From Azoarcus sp. (GTDB lineage: Bacteria > Pseudomonadota > Gammaproteobacteria > Burkholderiales > Rhodocyclaceae), in assembly GCA_031285965.1 (NCBI GenBank), contig JAITVD010000033.1, positions 1 to 64,000 on the forward strand: a stretch of 64,000 nucleotides of DNA, written 5' to 3'. Under the pieces are notes generated by a model that saw nothing but the letters and a program-made list of their open reading frames with translations, did not search any database and was not told the origin of the DNA. The translations under genes and the position numbers were made by a program. Below, piece by piece: positions 17,425 through 25,479 of this stretch. Each line of letters starts with the position of its first letter. The first letter of the stretch is position 1.

Positions 17425-17747
17425 GCCACGTTACCTTTCAAAATGGGCTGCTCGGATTGAACAGGCATCGACAGCGCAAAGCGATCTATCGGCACAACGC
17501 TGACGCACGCCGCCTCAGCGCAGCGCAGGGCAAAGGTCGACTGCCCGACGCGCACCACCAGCGGGTCGCCGCCCGGCACGGCTTTCGCCATCAGGCGCAC
17601 CTGCTCCCCGGCACTGAACCCGATTTCATCCAGCCAACGCTGCCATTCCGGCAACTGCGCGGGCGCTTCGACCCGCACCACCGCCAGAACTTCGCCAACC
17701 GCCGCCCGATCCAGCGTCGAGCACATCTCCAGATTCAGATTATTCAT
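17421..17747 (-). CDS. feoA: Ferrous iron transport protein FeoA
   Basis: Small cytoplasmic SH3-like protein needed for FeoB activity. The 108-residue product carries LPEWQRWLDEIGFSAGEQVR and GGDPLVVRVGQSTFALRCAE, the two conserved beta-barrel parts. The ATG at 17747 is used; an in-frame TTG seven codons upstream is less likely. Its stop overlaps the feoB start (ATGA). The tail after about residue 90 (VPIDRF, SEQPI) is a nonconserved extension. Confidence 0.9.
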   Translation of the reverse strand: MNNLNLEMCSTLDRAAVGEVLAVVRVEAPAQLPEWQRWLDEIGFSAGEQVRLMAKAVPGGDPLVVRVGQSTFALRCAEAACVSVVPIDRFALSMPVQSEQPILKGNVA

Positions 17748-17771
17748 GCCAAACCAACCCTCGATCAAAAT

Positions 17772-18569
17772 TCAGAACCGCCAAGTCACGCCCGCCACCA
17801 CGCTGCTTGTCGTTGGTTTCGGATTTCCGCTGCCCAACGTTCGGATAAAGCCCGCCGCCAGTTCAAGGTTTTCAGCCGGAGCAAAAATAACGCCGATTTC
17901 GCCGTACTTTGCGCGGGAAGTCTCCCCATTAGAACGGTACTGGTCAAAGCCCACATCCAATGCCAGCTTCCAGCGTTCGGAAATATCCCAGATAGGTGCT
18001 ACGGAAAAATGCCTGTTGGTGGAGTCATTCTCTGGATGGCGGCAACGATCACGCCCCATCCCCGCATTGAAATGTACCGAACCGAATGATACATCCTGAC
18101 TGAGAATGATTGTCAATGCGCCAGACGTTTTACCGACCCCAAAACCCTCTTCCTCACGCTGCTGGCTCACGGGGAGCACCACTTCCGGTTTGAGAGCCAA
18201 GCTCGTGCCGGAATCTCCGCTGTCAAAAAACCGCCATTTCAAGCCGAACACCGCGTTGCTGAAACCGCTGGCGCTTTCGCCGGAAGCCCGGATGCGCCCA
18301 TAGGCCACGCCGCCATAAATGTCCAGTGTTTCCGCCAACCCGTAGGTATACGTCGCCGGCACGAAATCTGCCCGCTCAACCGCCCCGTCCGAGCGGGTAC
18401 GGTCATGGCTATACGAAAATTCAAGCTGATGCCCGCCAGAACCCTGCGTACCCGTATCGTCGGTAATCAAAGGCTGCAAAGCCATGCTGGCGGGCGAAAA
18501 CGCGGAAAACATGGCAAACAGCGCAAAGGAAGAGACCAATCTAGAAGGTCTAAAAAGCGGATGTTGCAT
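17772..18569 (-). CDS. Outer-membrane beta-barrel protein of the iron operon
   Basis: A 265-residue protein with a signal peptide (SRLVSSFALFAMFSAFSPAS, cleavage near ASMA) followed by alternating amphipathic strands ending in VVAGVTWRF, the terminal aromatic typical of outer-membrane barrels. It resembles the MetA-pathway phenol-degradation/transporter-like barrel family; the substrate is unknown. The ATG at 18569 has AAGGA seven bases upstream. It is the first gene of the operon with feoA (24 bases on) and lies behind a Fur-like box, which suggests an iron-related role. Confidence 0.8.
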   Translation of the reverse strand: MQHPLFRPSRLVSSFALFAMFSAFSPASMALQPLITDDTGTQGSGGHQLEFSYSHDRTRSDGAVERADFVPATYTYGLAETLDIYGGVAYGRIRASGESASGFSNAVFGLKWRFFDSGDSGTSLALKPEVVLPVSQQREEEGFGVGKTSGALTIILSQDVSFGSVHFNAGMGRDRCRHPENDSTNRHFSVAPIWDISERWKLALDVGFDQYRSNGETSRAKYGEIGVIFAPAENLELAAGFIRTLGSGNPKPTTSSVVAGVTWRF

Positions 18570-18587
18570 TTGATAATCCTTGTTAAG

Positions 18588-18606
18588 AATAAGAAACGTT
18601 CTTATT
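18588..18606 (-). promoter_or_regulatory. Second Fur-like inverted repeat near the operon start
   Basis: AATAAGAA, three central bases, TTCTTATT form an inverted repeat just upstream of the first gene (start 18569). It is about 20 bases from the better Fur-like box. It could be a second Fur site or part of the promoter; the match to the Fur consensus is weaker. Confidence 0.45.
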
Positions 18607-18612
18607 ATAAGT

Positions 18613-18627
18613 TGAGAATAATTCTCA
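18613..18627 (-). promoter_or_regulatory. Fur-like box upstream of the feo operon
   Basis: TGAGAATAATTCTCA is a perfect 7-1-7 palindrome close to the Fur consensus (tgATAATnATTATCa), centred about 50 bases before the first gene. Its position fits iron repression of the barrel protein, feoA and feoB. It is also near the divergent methyltransferase gene (18708). Confidence 0.7.
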
Positions 18628-18707
18628 TTGCAAGAAAATTTGTATGGCTTGCAAATCATTCCGGCAGAGCACCCATGCCAGCTATCATGATGAAGTGATT
18701 CAAGCCG

Positions 18708-19493
18708 ATGCCATTCGAGCAAACGATGACAAGCCATTTCAAGCATTCATGGAAAGCCCTGCCCAGCAGCTTCAAGGCTTTGCTGTCCCAGCTTTGCGGC
18801 TGGGCTGCGATTTGGCTGATCGGGCAATTGGGGCTGCTGCCAGATGGCATCTGGTTTCTGGCATTGACCCAAGGCATTACCGCAACGGCTGCGGCGGCAA
18901 TGCTGCAAAGTGCGCGATGGTGGCTGCCGATTCACTTCACTTTCACGCCGCTCGTCTTTGTCGCCCACGCGCTTGAAGTCCCGCCCGGCTTATGGCTGGC
19001 GGTATTCATCGCCTTCGCGCTGGTCTACTGGAGCAGTTACCGCACTCAAGTGCCGCTATTTCTCAGCAATCGGCAAACCGCCCGCGCCGTAGCCGGACTG
19101 CTGCCGCCCGGCTCTATCGAAGTGCTCGACGCGGGCGCAGGCATCGGCTCGTTCCTTGCCGCTTTCGCGCAGCAACGCGGGGATGCTCGCCTGACCGGCA
19201 TCGAAAGCGCCCCCGCGCCTTTCGCGCTGGCACGCCTACGAACGCGGAAGCACCCCGCAACGACGATTATTCTGGGAGATTTTTTCGCCCGAAGCTGGGC
19301 GGGATACGACCTCGTCTACGCCTTCCTCTCCCCCGCGCCGATGCCCGAGGTCTGGGACAAAGCACGGCGCGAGATGAAACCGGGGAGCCTTCTCGTCAGC
19401 AACAGTTTCGGAATTCCCGGCGTGGAGCCAAACCGGATCATCGAAGTCGCGGATCGGCGGCGGACGCGCTTATTTGTTTTCGTTATTCCTTAA
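18708..19493 (+). CDS. Membrane-anchored class I SAM-dependent methyltransferase
   Basis: About residues 25-115 contain three or four hydrophobic segments (ALLSQLCGWAAIWLIGQLGL, then one around MLQSARWWLPIHFTFTPLVF, then LWLAVFIAFALVYW). From about 135 a Rossmann methyltransferase follows: SAM loop VLDAGAGIGSFLA, acidic residue in GIESA, then YDLVYAFLSP. The substrate is unknown. The start may be 18708 or 18726 (MTSHF); neither has a strong ribosome site. It is divergent from the iron operon across the Fur-like box. Confidence 0.75.
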   Translation: MPFEQTMTSHFKHSWKALPSSFKALLSQLCGWAAIWLIGQLGLLPDGIWFLALTQGITATAAAAMLQSARWWLPIHFTFTPLVFVAHALEVPPGLWLAVFIAFALVYWSSYRTQVPLFLSNRQTARAVAGLLPPGSIEVLDAGAGIGSFLAAFAQQRGDARLTGIESAPAPFALARLRTRKHPATTIILGDFFARSWAGYDLVYAFLSPAPMPEVWDKARREMKPGSLLVSNSFGIPGVEPNRIIEVADRRRTRLFVFVIP

Positions 19494-19517
19494 AGCGCCA
19501 TCGGCGGGCATGAGCCA

Positions 19518-19546
19518 AAAAAAAGGCGCGAAATCAATTTCGCGTC
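19518..19546 (-). terminator. Rho-independent terminator overlapping the end of the 19534-20103 gene
   Basis: On the minus strand GGACGCGAAAT and ATTTCGCGCC pair across a two-base loop and run into eight T. The stop codon of the upstream gene lies inside the stem. Confidence 0.85.
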
Positions 19547-20103
19547 CTATGCAGGATGGCTCCCAGCGACCGCCGTTTGTTCTCCCCCGTCAAATATTCC
19601 TTCACGGGAGAAGAGTCCATGCCGCCGCGACGGTCAATTTCCCGGCAGACAGCATCGTCTTTTTTGAGCCTGCCTTGCTGCTTCAAGACAAAACTTTTTC
19701 CAACCAGCGCCCTCAGTACCTCTGCTTGCACGCAAGGAGAGTCATCTATGCCGAAAAGACTGGCGACATCATCATAGGCAGCAACAGCGTCATCGAGCAT
19801 GCCATGCTGCTTCAGGTCATCGCCTCTTTCGACGAGCGTCCGTGCAAACTCCAGCCGCTTGGTAGGAGAACAGTCTTCGGGCAGGCAGCCGACATTTCCA
19901 TGGACAGTGGCTTTTTCAGCAAAAACCTTATTCAGCCTGCCAGCGGCGGCGGGGGAAAACCTCAATTCCCCTGTTGCCTGTTCAGGCGAAACAACCGCTG
20001 CCCTATTCAATTTGTCGCCCACAAAAGAAACTACCAGCAGCATGACGCTACCGACCACCACAGGGAGAATCTTGCGCAAACTCACACTGACCTCTGCCAA
20101 CAC
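19534..20103 (-). CDS. Hypothetical membrane-anchored protein
   Basis: No family recognised. The 189-residue product has one N-terminal membrane segment (ILPVVVGSVMLLVVSFVG), then a soluble part with two cysteines (CLPEDC) and a helical, TPR-like stretch (KRLEFARTLVERGDDLKQHG, DDAVAAYDDVASLFG, VLRALVGKSFVLKQQGRL). This looks like a signal-anchored protein facing the periplasm. The terminator inside its stop codon supports it as a real gene. A GTG at about 20085 could be an alternative start. Confidence 0.65.
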   Translation of the reverse strand: MLAEVSVSLRKILPVVVGSVMLLVVSFVGDKLNRAAVVSPEQATGELRFSPAAAGRLNKVFAEKATVHGNVGCLPEDCSPTKRLEFARTLVERGDDLKQHGMLDDAVAAYDDVASLFGIDDSPCVQAEVLRALVGKSFVLKQQGRLKKDDAVCREIDRRGGMDSSPVKEYLTGENKRRSLGAILHRTRN

Positions 20104-20229
20104 GTTTAACGGTGCTGAAGTTTACGGATGTAAATTCCCTTTCAAAAGTTGTGGTTTTCCGTAATGCGCCCGTTTTTTTGTGGCAGCCATCACATCTTCA
20201 TGAAAACTTCATCCCTCGGGCGGCGGGCT

Positions 20230-21594
20230 TCATCCGAACCTCGGCAGCTTCGCCAGAGATTTCTCCACTTCTTCCGCGGGATACTCGTAATCTTCCAGAT
20301 CCCCGGAGAAGTACCGCTCGAACGAGGTCATGTCGAAATGCCCGTGGCCGGTGAGGTTGAAGAGAATGACCTTTTCCTCTCCGGTTTCCTTGCATTTCAG
20401 CGCCTCGTCGATGGCCACGCGGATGGCGTGGCAGGACTCGGGCGCGGGGATGATGCCTTCAAGGCGCGCAAACTGAACGCCCGCGTCGAAGGTCGCCAAC
20501 TGCGGCACGGCGACGGCTTCGATCAGCCCCGCCGCGTGAAGCTGCGACACGTGCTGCGAAGCGCCGTGATAGCGCAGCCCGCCCGCGTGGATGCCAGCAG
20601 GCACGAAATCATGGCCCAGCGTGTACATCTTCATCATAGGCGTGAAGCCAGAGGCATCGCCAAAGTCATAGGTATAGCGCCCTTTGGTGAGGCTGGGGCA
20701 GGAACAGGGTTCCACGGCAACCGTCCGAAGGTTCGCTGCGCGTTTGTCCCCCGCCGCCTTGTCGCCCAGAAACGGGAAAGCGATGCCGCCCAGGCTGGAG
20801 CCGCCGCCGCAGGGGCCGATGACCACGTCCGGGTAAAGGCCGATTTTGTCGAACTGCTTTTTCGCTTCCAAGCCGATGATGCTCTGGTGCATCACCACAT
20901 GGTTTAAGACGGAACCCAGCGCGTAATTGGTGTCGGCACGTCCCGCCGCCTCTTCCACGGCCTCGGAAATGGCGATGCCCAGCGACCCTGCCGTGTCCGG
21001 CATCTCGGCTAGTATCTTTCGCCCGCATTCGGTCATCTGGGACGGGCTGGAAAAAACTTCCGCGCCCCAAGTCTGCATCATCATCCGCCGATACGGCTTC
21101 TGGTCGTAGCTGACCCGAACCATGTAGATGCGCACTTCCAACCCGAACATCTGCCCCGCCAGCGCGAGCGACGCGCCCCACTGCCCCGCGCCCGTTTCCG
21201 TCGTCAGCCGCCGGATGCCTGCCTCGCGGTTGTAATACGCCTGCGGCACAGCGGAATTGGGCTTGTGCGAACCAGCGGGCGAGACGCCTTCGTATTTGAA
21301 GAAAATCTTCGCGGGTGTCCCAAGGGCTTCTTCCAACCGCACCGCCCGCACCAGCGGCGCGGGACGCCAGAGGCGGAAAATCTCGCGCACTTCATGCGGA
21401 ATTTCAATCCAGCGTTCCAGGCTCATTTCCTGCTCGACAATCGCGGGCGGGAAAATAGCGCCAAGCTGCTCGGGCCGCGCCACGGAGCCATCCGCCATGA
21501 GCGGCGGCGCGGGCGGCGAAGGCAGGTCGGCGGCGATGTTGTACCAATGCGTCGGGATTTCGTGGGCTTCGAGCAGGATGCGGGTGGATTCCAT
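20230..21594 (-). CDS. TrpB2-type tryptophan synthase beta-like protein
   Basis: PLP-dependent enzyme of the TrpB2 group, which joins indole and serine (or phosphoserine) to tryptophan. The PLP lysine lies in SPAGSHKPNSAVPQAYY, with ETGAGQWGASLALA and the phosphate loop GPCGGGSSLGG. At 454 residues and with the extra N-terminal region (STRILLEAHEIPTHWYNIAA), it is the long TrpB2 form, not the short trpA-partnered TrpB. No trpA is adjacent, as is usual for TrpB2. The ATG at 21594 has TTTGGAA upstream; a TTG four codons earlier is weaker. Confidence 0.93.
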   Translation of the reverse strand: MESTRILLEAHEIPTHWYNIAADLPSPPAPPLMADGSVARPEQLGAIFPPAIVEQEMSLERWIEIPHEVREIFRLWRPAPLVRAVRLEEALGTPAKIFFKYEGVSPAGSHKPNSAVPQAYYNREAGIRRLTTETGAGQWGASLALAGQMFGLEVRIYMVRVSYDQKPYRRMMMQTWGAEVFSSPSQMTECGRKILAEMPDTAGSLGIAISEAVEEAAGRADTNYALGSVLNHVVMHQSIIGLEAKKQFDKIGLYPDVVIGPCGGGSSLGGIAFPFLGDKAAGDKRAANLRTVAVEPCSCPSLTKGRYTYDFGDASGFTPMMKMYTLGHDFVPAGIHAGGLRYHGASQHVSQLHAAGLIEAVAVPQLATFDAGVQFARLEGIIPAPESCHAIRVAIDEALKCKETGEEKVILFNLTGHGHFDMTSFERYFSGDLEDYEYPAEEVEKSLAKLPRFG

Positions 21595-22060
21595 GAGAGG
21601 TTCCAAAGAGACAATTCTGAAAAACCGCTATTTTCCACGCACGAACGGAGTTTCGTCGAGAGCAAAGGGAAAAAAAGCTCAAAGCGGCAAGCCCCCTCCC
21701 GATACCTGCGTCACAAAGCAGCACCCCAAAAAACAAAAGAGCCTGTCCTCCCACTACCGCCTCGCCGAAGAGCGTTCCAACGGATCAAGACCGCGCCCGC
21801 GACGCGCTGGGAGCGTTCATGGACATCACGGGTGGAAACACGGGCAGCACACTCGTTTCCACTACCGTCGACAGATCTGCACTGCCTAATTCTTAGGCAG
21901 TGAGCTATAAATAGCTTGCGCACGCAGCAAAGTTCTTTAACCACCAAATATCGCGTACGCTTACACAATGACAGGATTGGAACGGATTAGTCGCCCTTAG
22001 CCATATTTTTTGGGACAGCGGTGCAAAATTTTTTTAGCTGTTCCCCGGTATCCACAGGCC
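21595..22060. other. Noncoding stretch between trpB2 and the tRNA-Pro terminator
   Basis: No reading frame here looks like a protein. It contains a small hairpin (CTGCCTAATTCTTAGGCAG at about 21882-21900) and an AT-rich second half. I looked for a copy of the tRNA 3' end that would mark an integration site and saw none. Confidence 0.5.
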
Positions 22061-22112
22061 CGTAAAAAAACAAAAAGCCATTGTAAAAACAATGGCTTTT
22101 TGTTTTTTTACG
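22061..22112. terminator. Bidirectional terminator, perfect 23-bp inverted repeat
   Basis: Positions 22061-22083 and 22090-22112 are exact inverted copies around a six-base loop (TAAAAA). The core stem is AAAAAGCCATTG with CAATGGCTTTTT, flanked by further A- and T-tracts on each side. It can terminate transcription from both strands, including the tRNA-Pro gene just upstream on the minus strand. Confidence 0.9.
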
Positions 22113-22123
22113 AGATATATGAT

Positions 22124-22200
22124 TGGTCGGGGAAAGAGGATTCGAACCTCCGGCCCCTGCGTCCCGAACGCAGTGCTCTACCAGGCTGAGCTATTCCCCG
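22124..22200 (-). tRNA. tRNA-Pro (anticodon CGG)
   Basis: The minus strand folds as a 77-base cloverleaf. The acceptor CGGGGAA pairs with TTCCCCG, the D arm is GCTC/GAGC, the anticodon stem CTGCG/CGCAG encloses TTCGGGA (anticodon CGG, reads CCG), and the T loop is TTCGAAT. The CCA end is encoded at 22124-22126. Confidence 0.97.
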
Positions 22201-22226
22201 AAAATTTTTGACCAGCCCAAAGCTGG

Positions 22227-23195
22227 TCAAAAGCACCTTGCTACGGCGAAGTCTGACAATTCTAGCAAGGCATCTTTGAAAATGGAAGCAGGGAGCGGCT
22301 GAAGCGCCGCGATTGCCATGTCGGCTTCGGCTCGGGCATGTTTTCGCGTGAAATCCAGCGCCTGAGTGGACTGGATGGCTGTAAACACGGCGGAAAAGTC
22401 TTCCCGCCCGCCATTTTCGATGGCGCGGCGCACGAGCGCGATTTGTTCGGGTGAACCGTGCTGCACGACGTGGATAAGCGGCAAAGTGGGCTTGCCCTCC
22501 GCCAAGTCGTCGCCGAGGTGCTTTCCGGTTTCGGCCTCGTCGCCGGAGTAGTCGAGCACGTCGTCGATAATCTGGAAAGCCGTGCCAAGGTGCATACCAA
22601 AATCCGCCAAAGCCTGTTCGATTTCCGGGGATGTTTCAGCGAGGATAGCGCCAAGCTGCGCGGCGGCTTCAAACAGTTTGGCGGTCTTGCAGCGGATGAC
22701 CTGCAAATAACCGTCGACGGTCACGTCGGCATCGTGGCAGTTGAGCAGTTGCAGCACTTCGCCTTCGGCAATGACGTTGGTGGCTTCGGCAAGCACCCGC
22801 ATCACGCGCATGGTGTCAAGGCTCACCATCATCTGGAAGGCGCGTGAATAGAGAAAGTCCCCGACGAGCACTGAAGCGGCGTTGCCGAACAGGGCGTTGG
22901 CGGTTTTGTTGCCCCGCCGCAGGTCGGATTCGTCGACAACATCGTCGTGCAGCAGGGTGGAGGTGTGGATGAATTCGACGACCGCCGCCAATTCATAGTG
23001 ACCGCGCCCCCGATAGCCGAGCGCATTGGCGGAGAGAAGCACCAGCGCGGGGCGCAGGCGCTTGCCGCCGCTATGGATGATGTACTCGGCAACCTGGCGA
23101 ATCAGAACGACATCGGAATGAAGCCTCTCGCGGATGAGCGCATCCACTGCGTTCATGTCTGCGGCAACAGGTGCGAGTATCTCTAGTACGGACAA
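22227..23195 (-). CDS. ispB: Octaprenyl diphosphate synthase (trans-polyprenyl synthase)
   Basis: Extends farnesyl diphosphate with isopentenyl units to make the quinone side chain. The two Asp-rich Mg-binding motifs are present: DDVVDESDLRRG (with GGKRLRPALV before it) and FQIIDDVLDYSGD. The bulky or small residue before the first motif that sets chain length cannot be used for an exact number by eye. It has 322 residues, as in E. coli IspB. It is upstream of tRNA-Pro on the same strand. Confidence 0.94.
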   Translation of the reverse strand: MSVLEILAPVAADMNAVDALIRERLHSDVVLIRQVAEYIIHSGGKRLRPALVLLSANALGYRGRGHYELAAVVEFIHTSTLLHDDVVDESDLRRGNKTANALFGNAASVLVGDFLYSRAFQMMVSLDTMRVMRVLAEATNVIAEGEVLQLLNCHDADVTVDGYLQVIRCKTAKLFEAAAQLGAILAETSPEIEQALADFGMHLGTAFQIIDDVLDYSGDEAETGKHLGDDLAEGKPTLPLIHVVQHGSPEQIALVRRAIENGGREDFSAVFTAIQSTQALDFTRKHARAEADMAIAALQPLPASIFKDALLELSDFAVARCF

Positions 23196-23308
23196 AATGG
23201 CGGCTCTCGTAAAACTTGCCGATGGTACTTAGGCTCCCTAAACGGGTCAAGGCGCGGCGCGTCATCGCGGGCAGGTTTTATCGGATGCGCGATGCGGGCG
23301 GCGGCGGA

Positions 23309-23350
23309 TGCCAAACGGCCAAGGAGGCAAAGCTCCCTGACCGTTTGGCA
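23309..23350 (-). terminator. Stem-loop after the solute-binding protein gene
   Basis: A ten-base perfect inverted repeat TGCCAAACGG (23309-23318) and CCGTTTGGCA (23341-23350) encloses a smaller stem (GGAG/CTCC). There is no T tract, so it may act as a Rho-dependent or mRNA-stabilising structure. Confidence 0.6.
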
Positions 23351-23401
23351 GCATCCCGCTTCGGCGTGGGCGCGCCTGTTTCCGCGCCCTGCCCTGCTTT
23401 T

Positions 23402-24742
23402 TTACTTTTTCTTGCCCGAGGAAAGACGCGCAACGGCGCTATCCAGTGCTGCCTTGGCGCTCTTGTGGTTAGCCCACACCGCGCCAAGCTCCTCGTCGAT
23501 GACGCGGCGCGTGGCTTCGCGCTCAATCAAAGGCTGGACGGATGAATTGGCCGTCACGGGCCTGTTGGACAATTGCTTGATGGCGACCTTGATGTTTTCC
23601 AGCTCATCGCCAAGAAGCGTGCTTTCCGAGGCGAAAATTCCGGCTTTGTTCAAGGGCAGATAACCGGCGTCACGCTGCCAAATGACTTGGTTTTCAGGTT
23701 GCAGCCAGAATTTGACGAAATTTGCGACAGCCTTGTTTTCGACGGATTTCTTGCCTGCCGCAACCCAAAGCGACGCGCCGTCGGCCAAGGTGTTCTGCGG
23801 CGCGCCGGGGGCATCATCCACGTAGGGCAAGCGGGTCACGCCCACGTCGAACCCCGTGCTGTGATGGGGGTGGAATTCGGCCCAGCTATCGGAGGGGCCG
23901 ATGAATACCGCGCATTCGCCTTTGATGAAACGCCCCTCGCTTTCAGCGCGGTCATTGAAGAATTTCAGCAGATCGGCGCGCGCCCAGCTTGCCATGAGCG
24001 AGATGTACTTGACATGGAACAGGCCGTTGAAGCTGGGCTGCTTGCCGCTCAGCACAGGAACGTTGTTCCATGCCGAATTGTTTTCGATCAGCACGCGGCC
24101 CGGCTCGACCATCGTAAGCGGGCATCCGCCGTATCCGTTCGCCGCCACTTTGCTGAGGACACCTTGCAAGTCGGACCATGTCGTGACGGGGGGATTTTCC
24201 GTACTGACGCCCGCCCGCTTGAGGGCGGCGCGGTTGAAATAGAGCACGGGGGTATTCAGGGCCACTGGCAGCGCCAGCAGTTGCCCTCTCGCGCTGACGG
24301 GTTTTTTCGTCAGCATCGCCGCAGGTTTGACGGTTTGCAGCGCCACGCCCGCTTCTTTCATGAGCGCGTGAAGCGGCTTGTAGCGCGTTTTGCCCGAAAG
24401 GAAGGCTTCTTCGTCCGCGCCGCCGAGAATCATCATGTGCGGCGGTTTGGCGGCTTGCCAGTTGCTCTCGACGAGCGTTACCTGGGCGTTCTGGCTTTGT
24501 TCGTTGAAACGCTTGACCAAGTCTTGCAGCGCCTTGGAACGCGACGGAGGCAGGTTTTGGGAAAGCTCAATTTGCAGGGGGCCAGCGGGCTGGGCAGCCT
24601 TGGCTTTAGCGGCCTTGGCTGCCGCAGGAGCCTTGGCTTTTTTCGCTTGGGCAGCGGCGGGCATCGCCAGCGTGGCCAGCATGACGGCTCCAATGGCGCA
24701 AACCATGCCACGGCAGCCGATACCTTGAATGAATGTGCTCAT
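23402..24742 (-). CDS. ABC transporter extracellular solute-binding protein (sugar type)
   Basis: Periplasmic binding protein of family 1, the sugar/glycerol-phosphate class (UgpB-like). It has a signal peptide (MVCAIGAVMLATLAMPAAAQ) and then an unusual Ala/Lys-rich linker (about 33-52). The mature lobes contain LQDLVKRFNEQSQNAQVTLV, PVALNTPVLYFNRAALKRAG and GECAVFIGPSDSW. No permease or ATPase gene is adjacent, so the cognate transporter is unknown. It has 446 residues. Confidence 0.85.
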   Translation of the reverse strand: MSTFIQGIGCRGMVCAIGAVMLATLAMPAAAQAKKAKAPAAAKAAKAKAAQPAGPLQIELSQNLPPSRSKALQDLVKRFNEQSQNAQVTLVESNWQAAKPPHMMILGGADEEAFLSGKTRYKPLHALMKEAGVALQTVKPAAMLTKKPVSARGQLLALPVALNTPVLYFNRAALKRAGVSTENPPVTTWSDLQGVLSKVAANGYGGCPLTMVEPGRVLIENNSAWNNVPVLSGKQPSFNGLFHVKYISLMASWARADLLKFFNDRAESEGRFIKGECAVFIGPSDSWAEFHPHHSTGFDVGVTRLPYVDDAPGAPQNTLADGASLWVAAGKKSVENKAVANFVKFWLQPENQVIWQRDAGYLPLNKAGIFASESTLLGDELENIKVAIKQLSNRPVTANSSVQPLIEREATRRVIDEELGAVWANHKSAKAALDSAVARLSSGKKK

Positions 24743-24976
24743 GAATGCTCCTGAAATAGTCTCGCAAAAAAAAGCGAAGGGCGATTATAGGCGGGCAAAT
24801 GATCGGCATTCAAAATAACGCACAATGGATGCGGCATTTGTTGCCTATCCGCACTTCATCGCCGCGATGCCATGAATAAAGTCAAAAATGACGCATTATT
24901 GTGCCCATCAGGGGGTCAAGTTCTGGTATGTGTTTGCCGTAAACGAATACGGATCCACTTTTGCTGCCATCCGTCC

Positions 24977-25342
24977 ATGCGCAAAACCATTTACTTCGCC
25001 CTCGTTGCCACGTTGCCGCTCCTGTCCGCATGCGACAGGCTTGCCGACACGCTCGAATTGCCGAATCCGGTCAAAGAGGCCGCCGACGCGGAAGCCATTG
25101 GTAGCGCCTGTCGCCAGACAGGGCGATCCATTGAGGATTGCTACACGCTGAACCCCGACGCGCAGAAAGCCTCTGTTTTTACGGGCTGGAAGTCGATGAA
25201 CGACTACATGATGGAGCACAGCCTCAAGGAAGTGCCGTCGGTGGTGGCGCGTAACGAACCGAACCCGCCCGCCGCCGCCCCGCAGCCGCCGCCGCAAATC
25301 CTGATTCCACCCGCCCCGCCGCCGCAAGTCGCCGCGCATTGA
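24977..25342 (+). CDS. Small lipoprotein with Pro-rich tail
   Basis: A 121-residue protein. The N-terminus MRKTIYFALVATLPLLSAC is a signal peptide with lipobox LLSAC, so it is exported and lipid-anchored. The middle has two Cys (GSACRQTGRSIEDCY), and the C-terminal third is a Pro/Ala-rich tail (repeats of PPP). No known family is recognised, although the central part resembles small cell-envelope lipoproteins found upstream of RhlE. The longer frame from 24872 lacks a signal peptide at its start, so the ATG at 24977 is chosen. Confidence 0.75.
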   Translation: MRKTIYFALVATLPLLSACDRLADTLELPNPVKEAADAEAIGSACRQTGRSIEDCYTLNPDAQKASVFTGWKSMNDYMMEHSLKEVPSVVARNEPNPPAAAPQPPPQILIPPAPPPQVAAH

Positions 25343-25395
25343 GCCGCCACGGCGCGGTTTTCCCTTTTCCACAAAGCGGGAGAGGGGCGCGGGTG

Positions 25396-25401
25396 TATAA
25401 T
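25396..25401 (+). promoter_or_regulatory. Probable -10 element of rhlE
   Basis: TATAAT matches the sigma-70 -10 consensus exactly. I see no good -35. The leader of about 75 bases contains a small hairpin (CGCTG and CAGCG at about 25403-25420). Confidence 0.4.
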
Positions 25402-25479
25402 CGCTGCTTTTTAATCAGCGACTTGTTATCGCCATTCGCCCGAAGCCAGCGCGGGTGTTTGCCCTGAACAACAATAACC

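Noticed and set aside
21607-22200. Integration site of a prophage or island at tRNA-Pro
   Set aside because: No repeat of the tRNA 3' end, no integrase and no phage genes are visible in the window.
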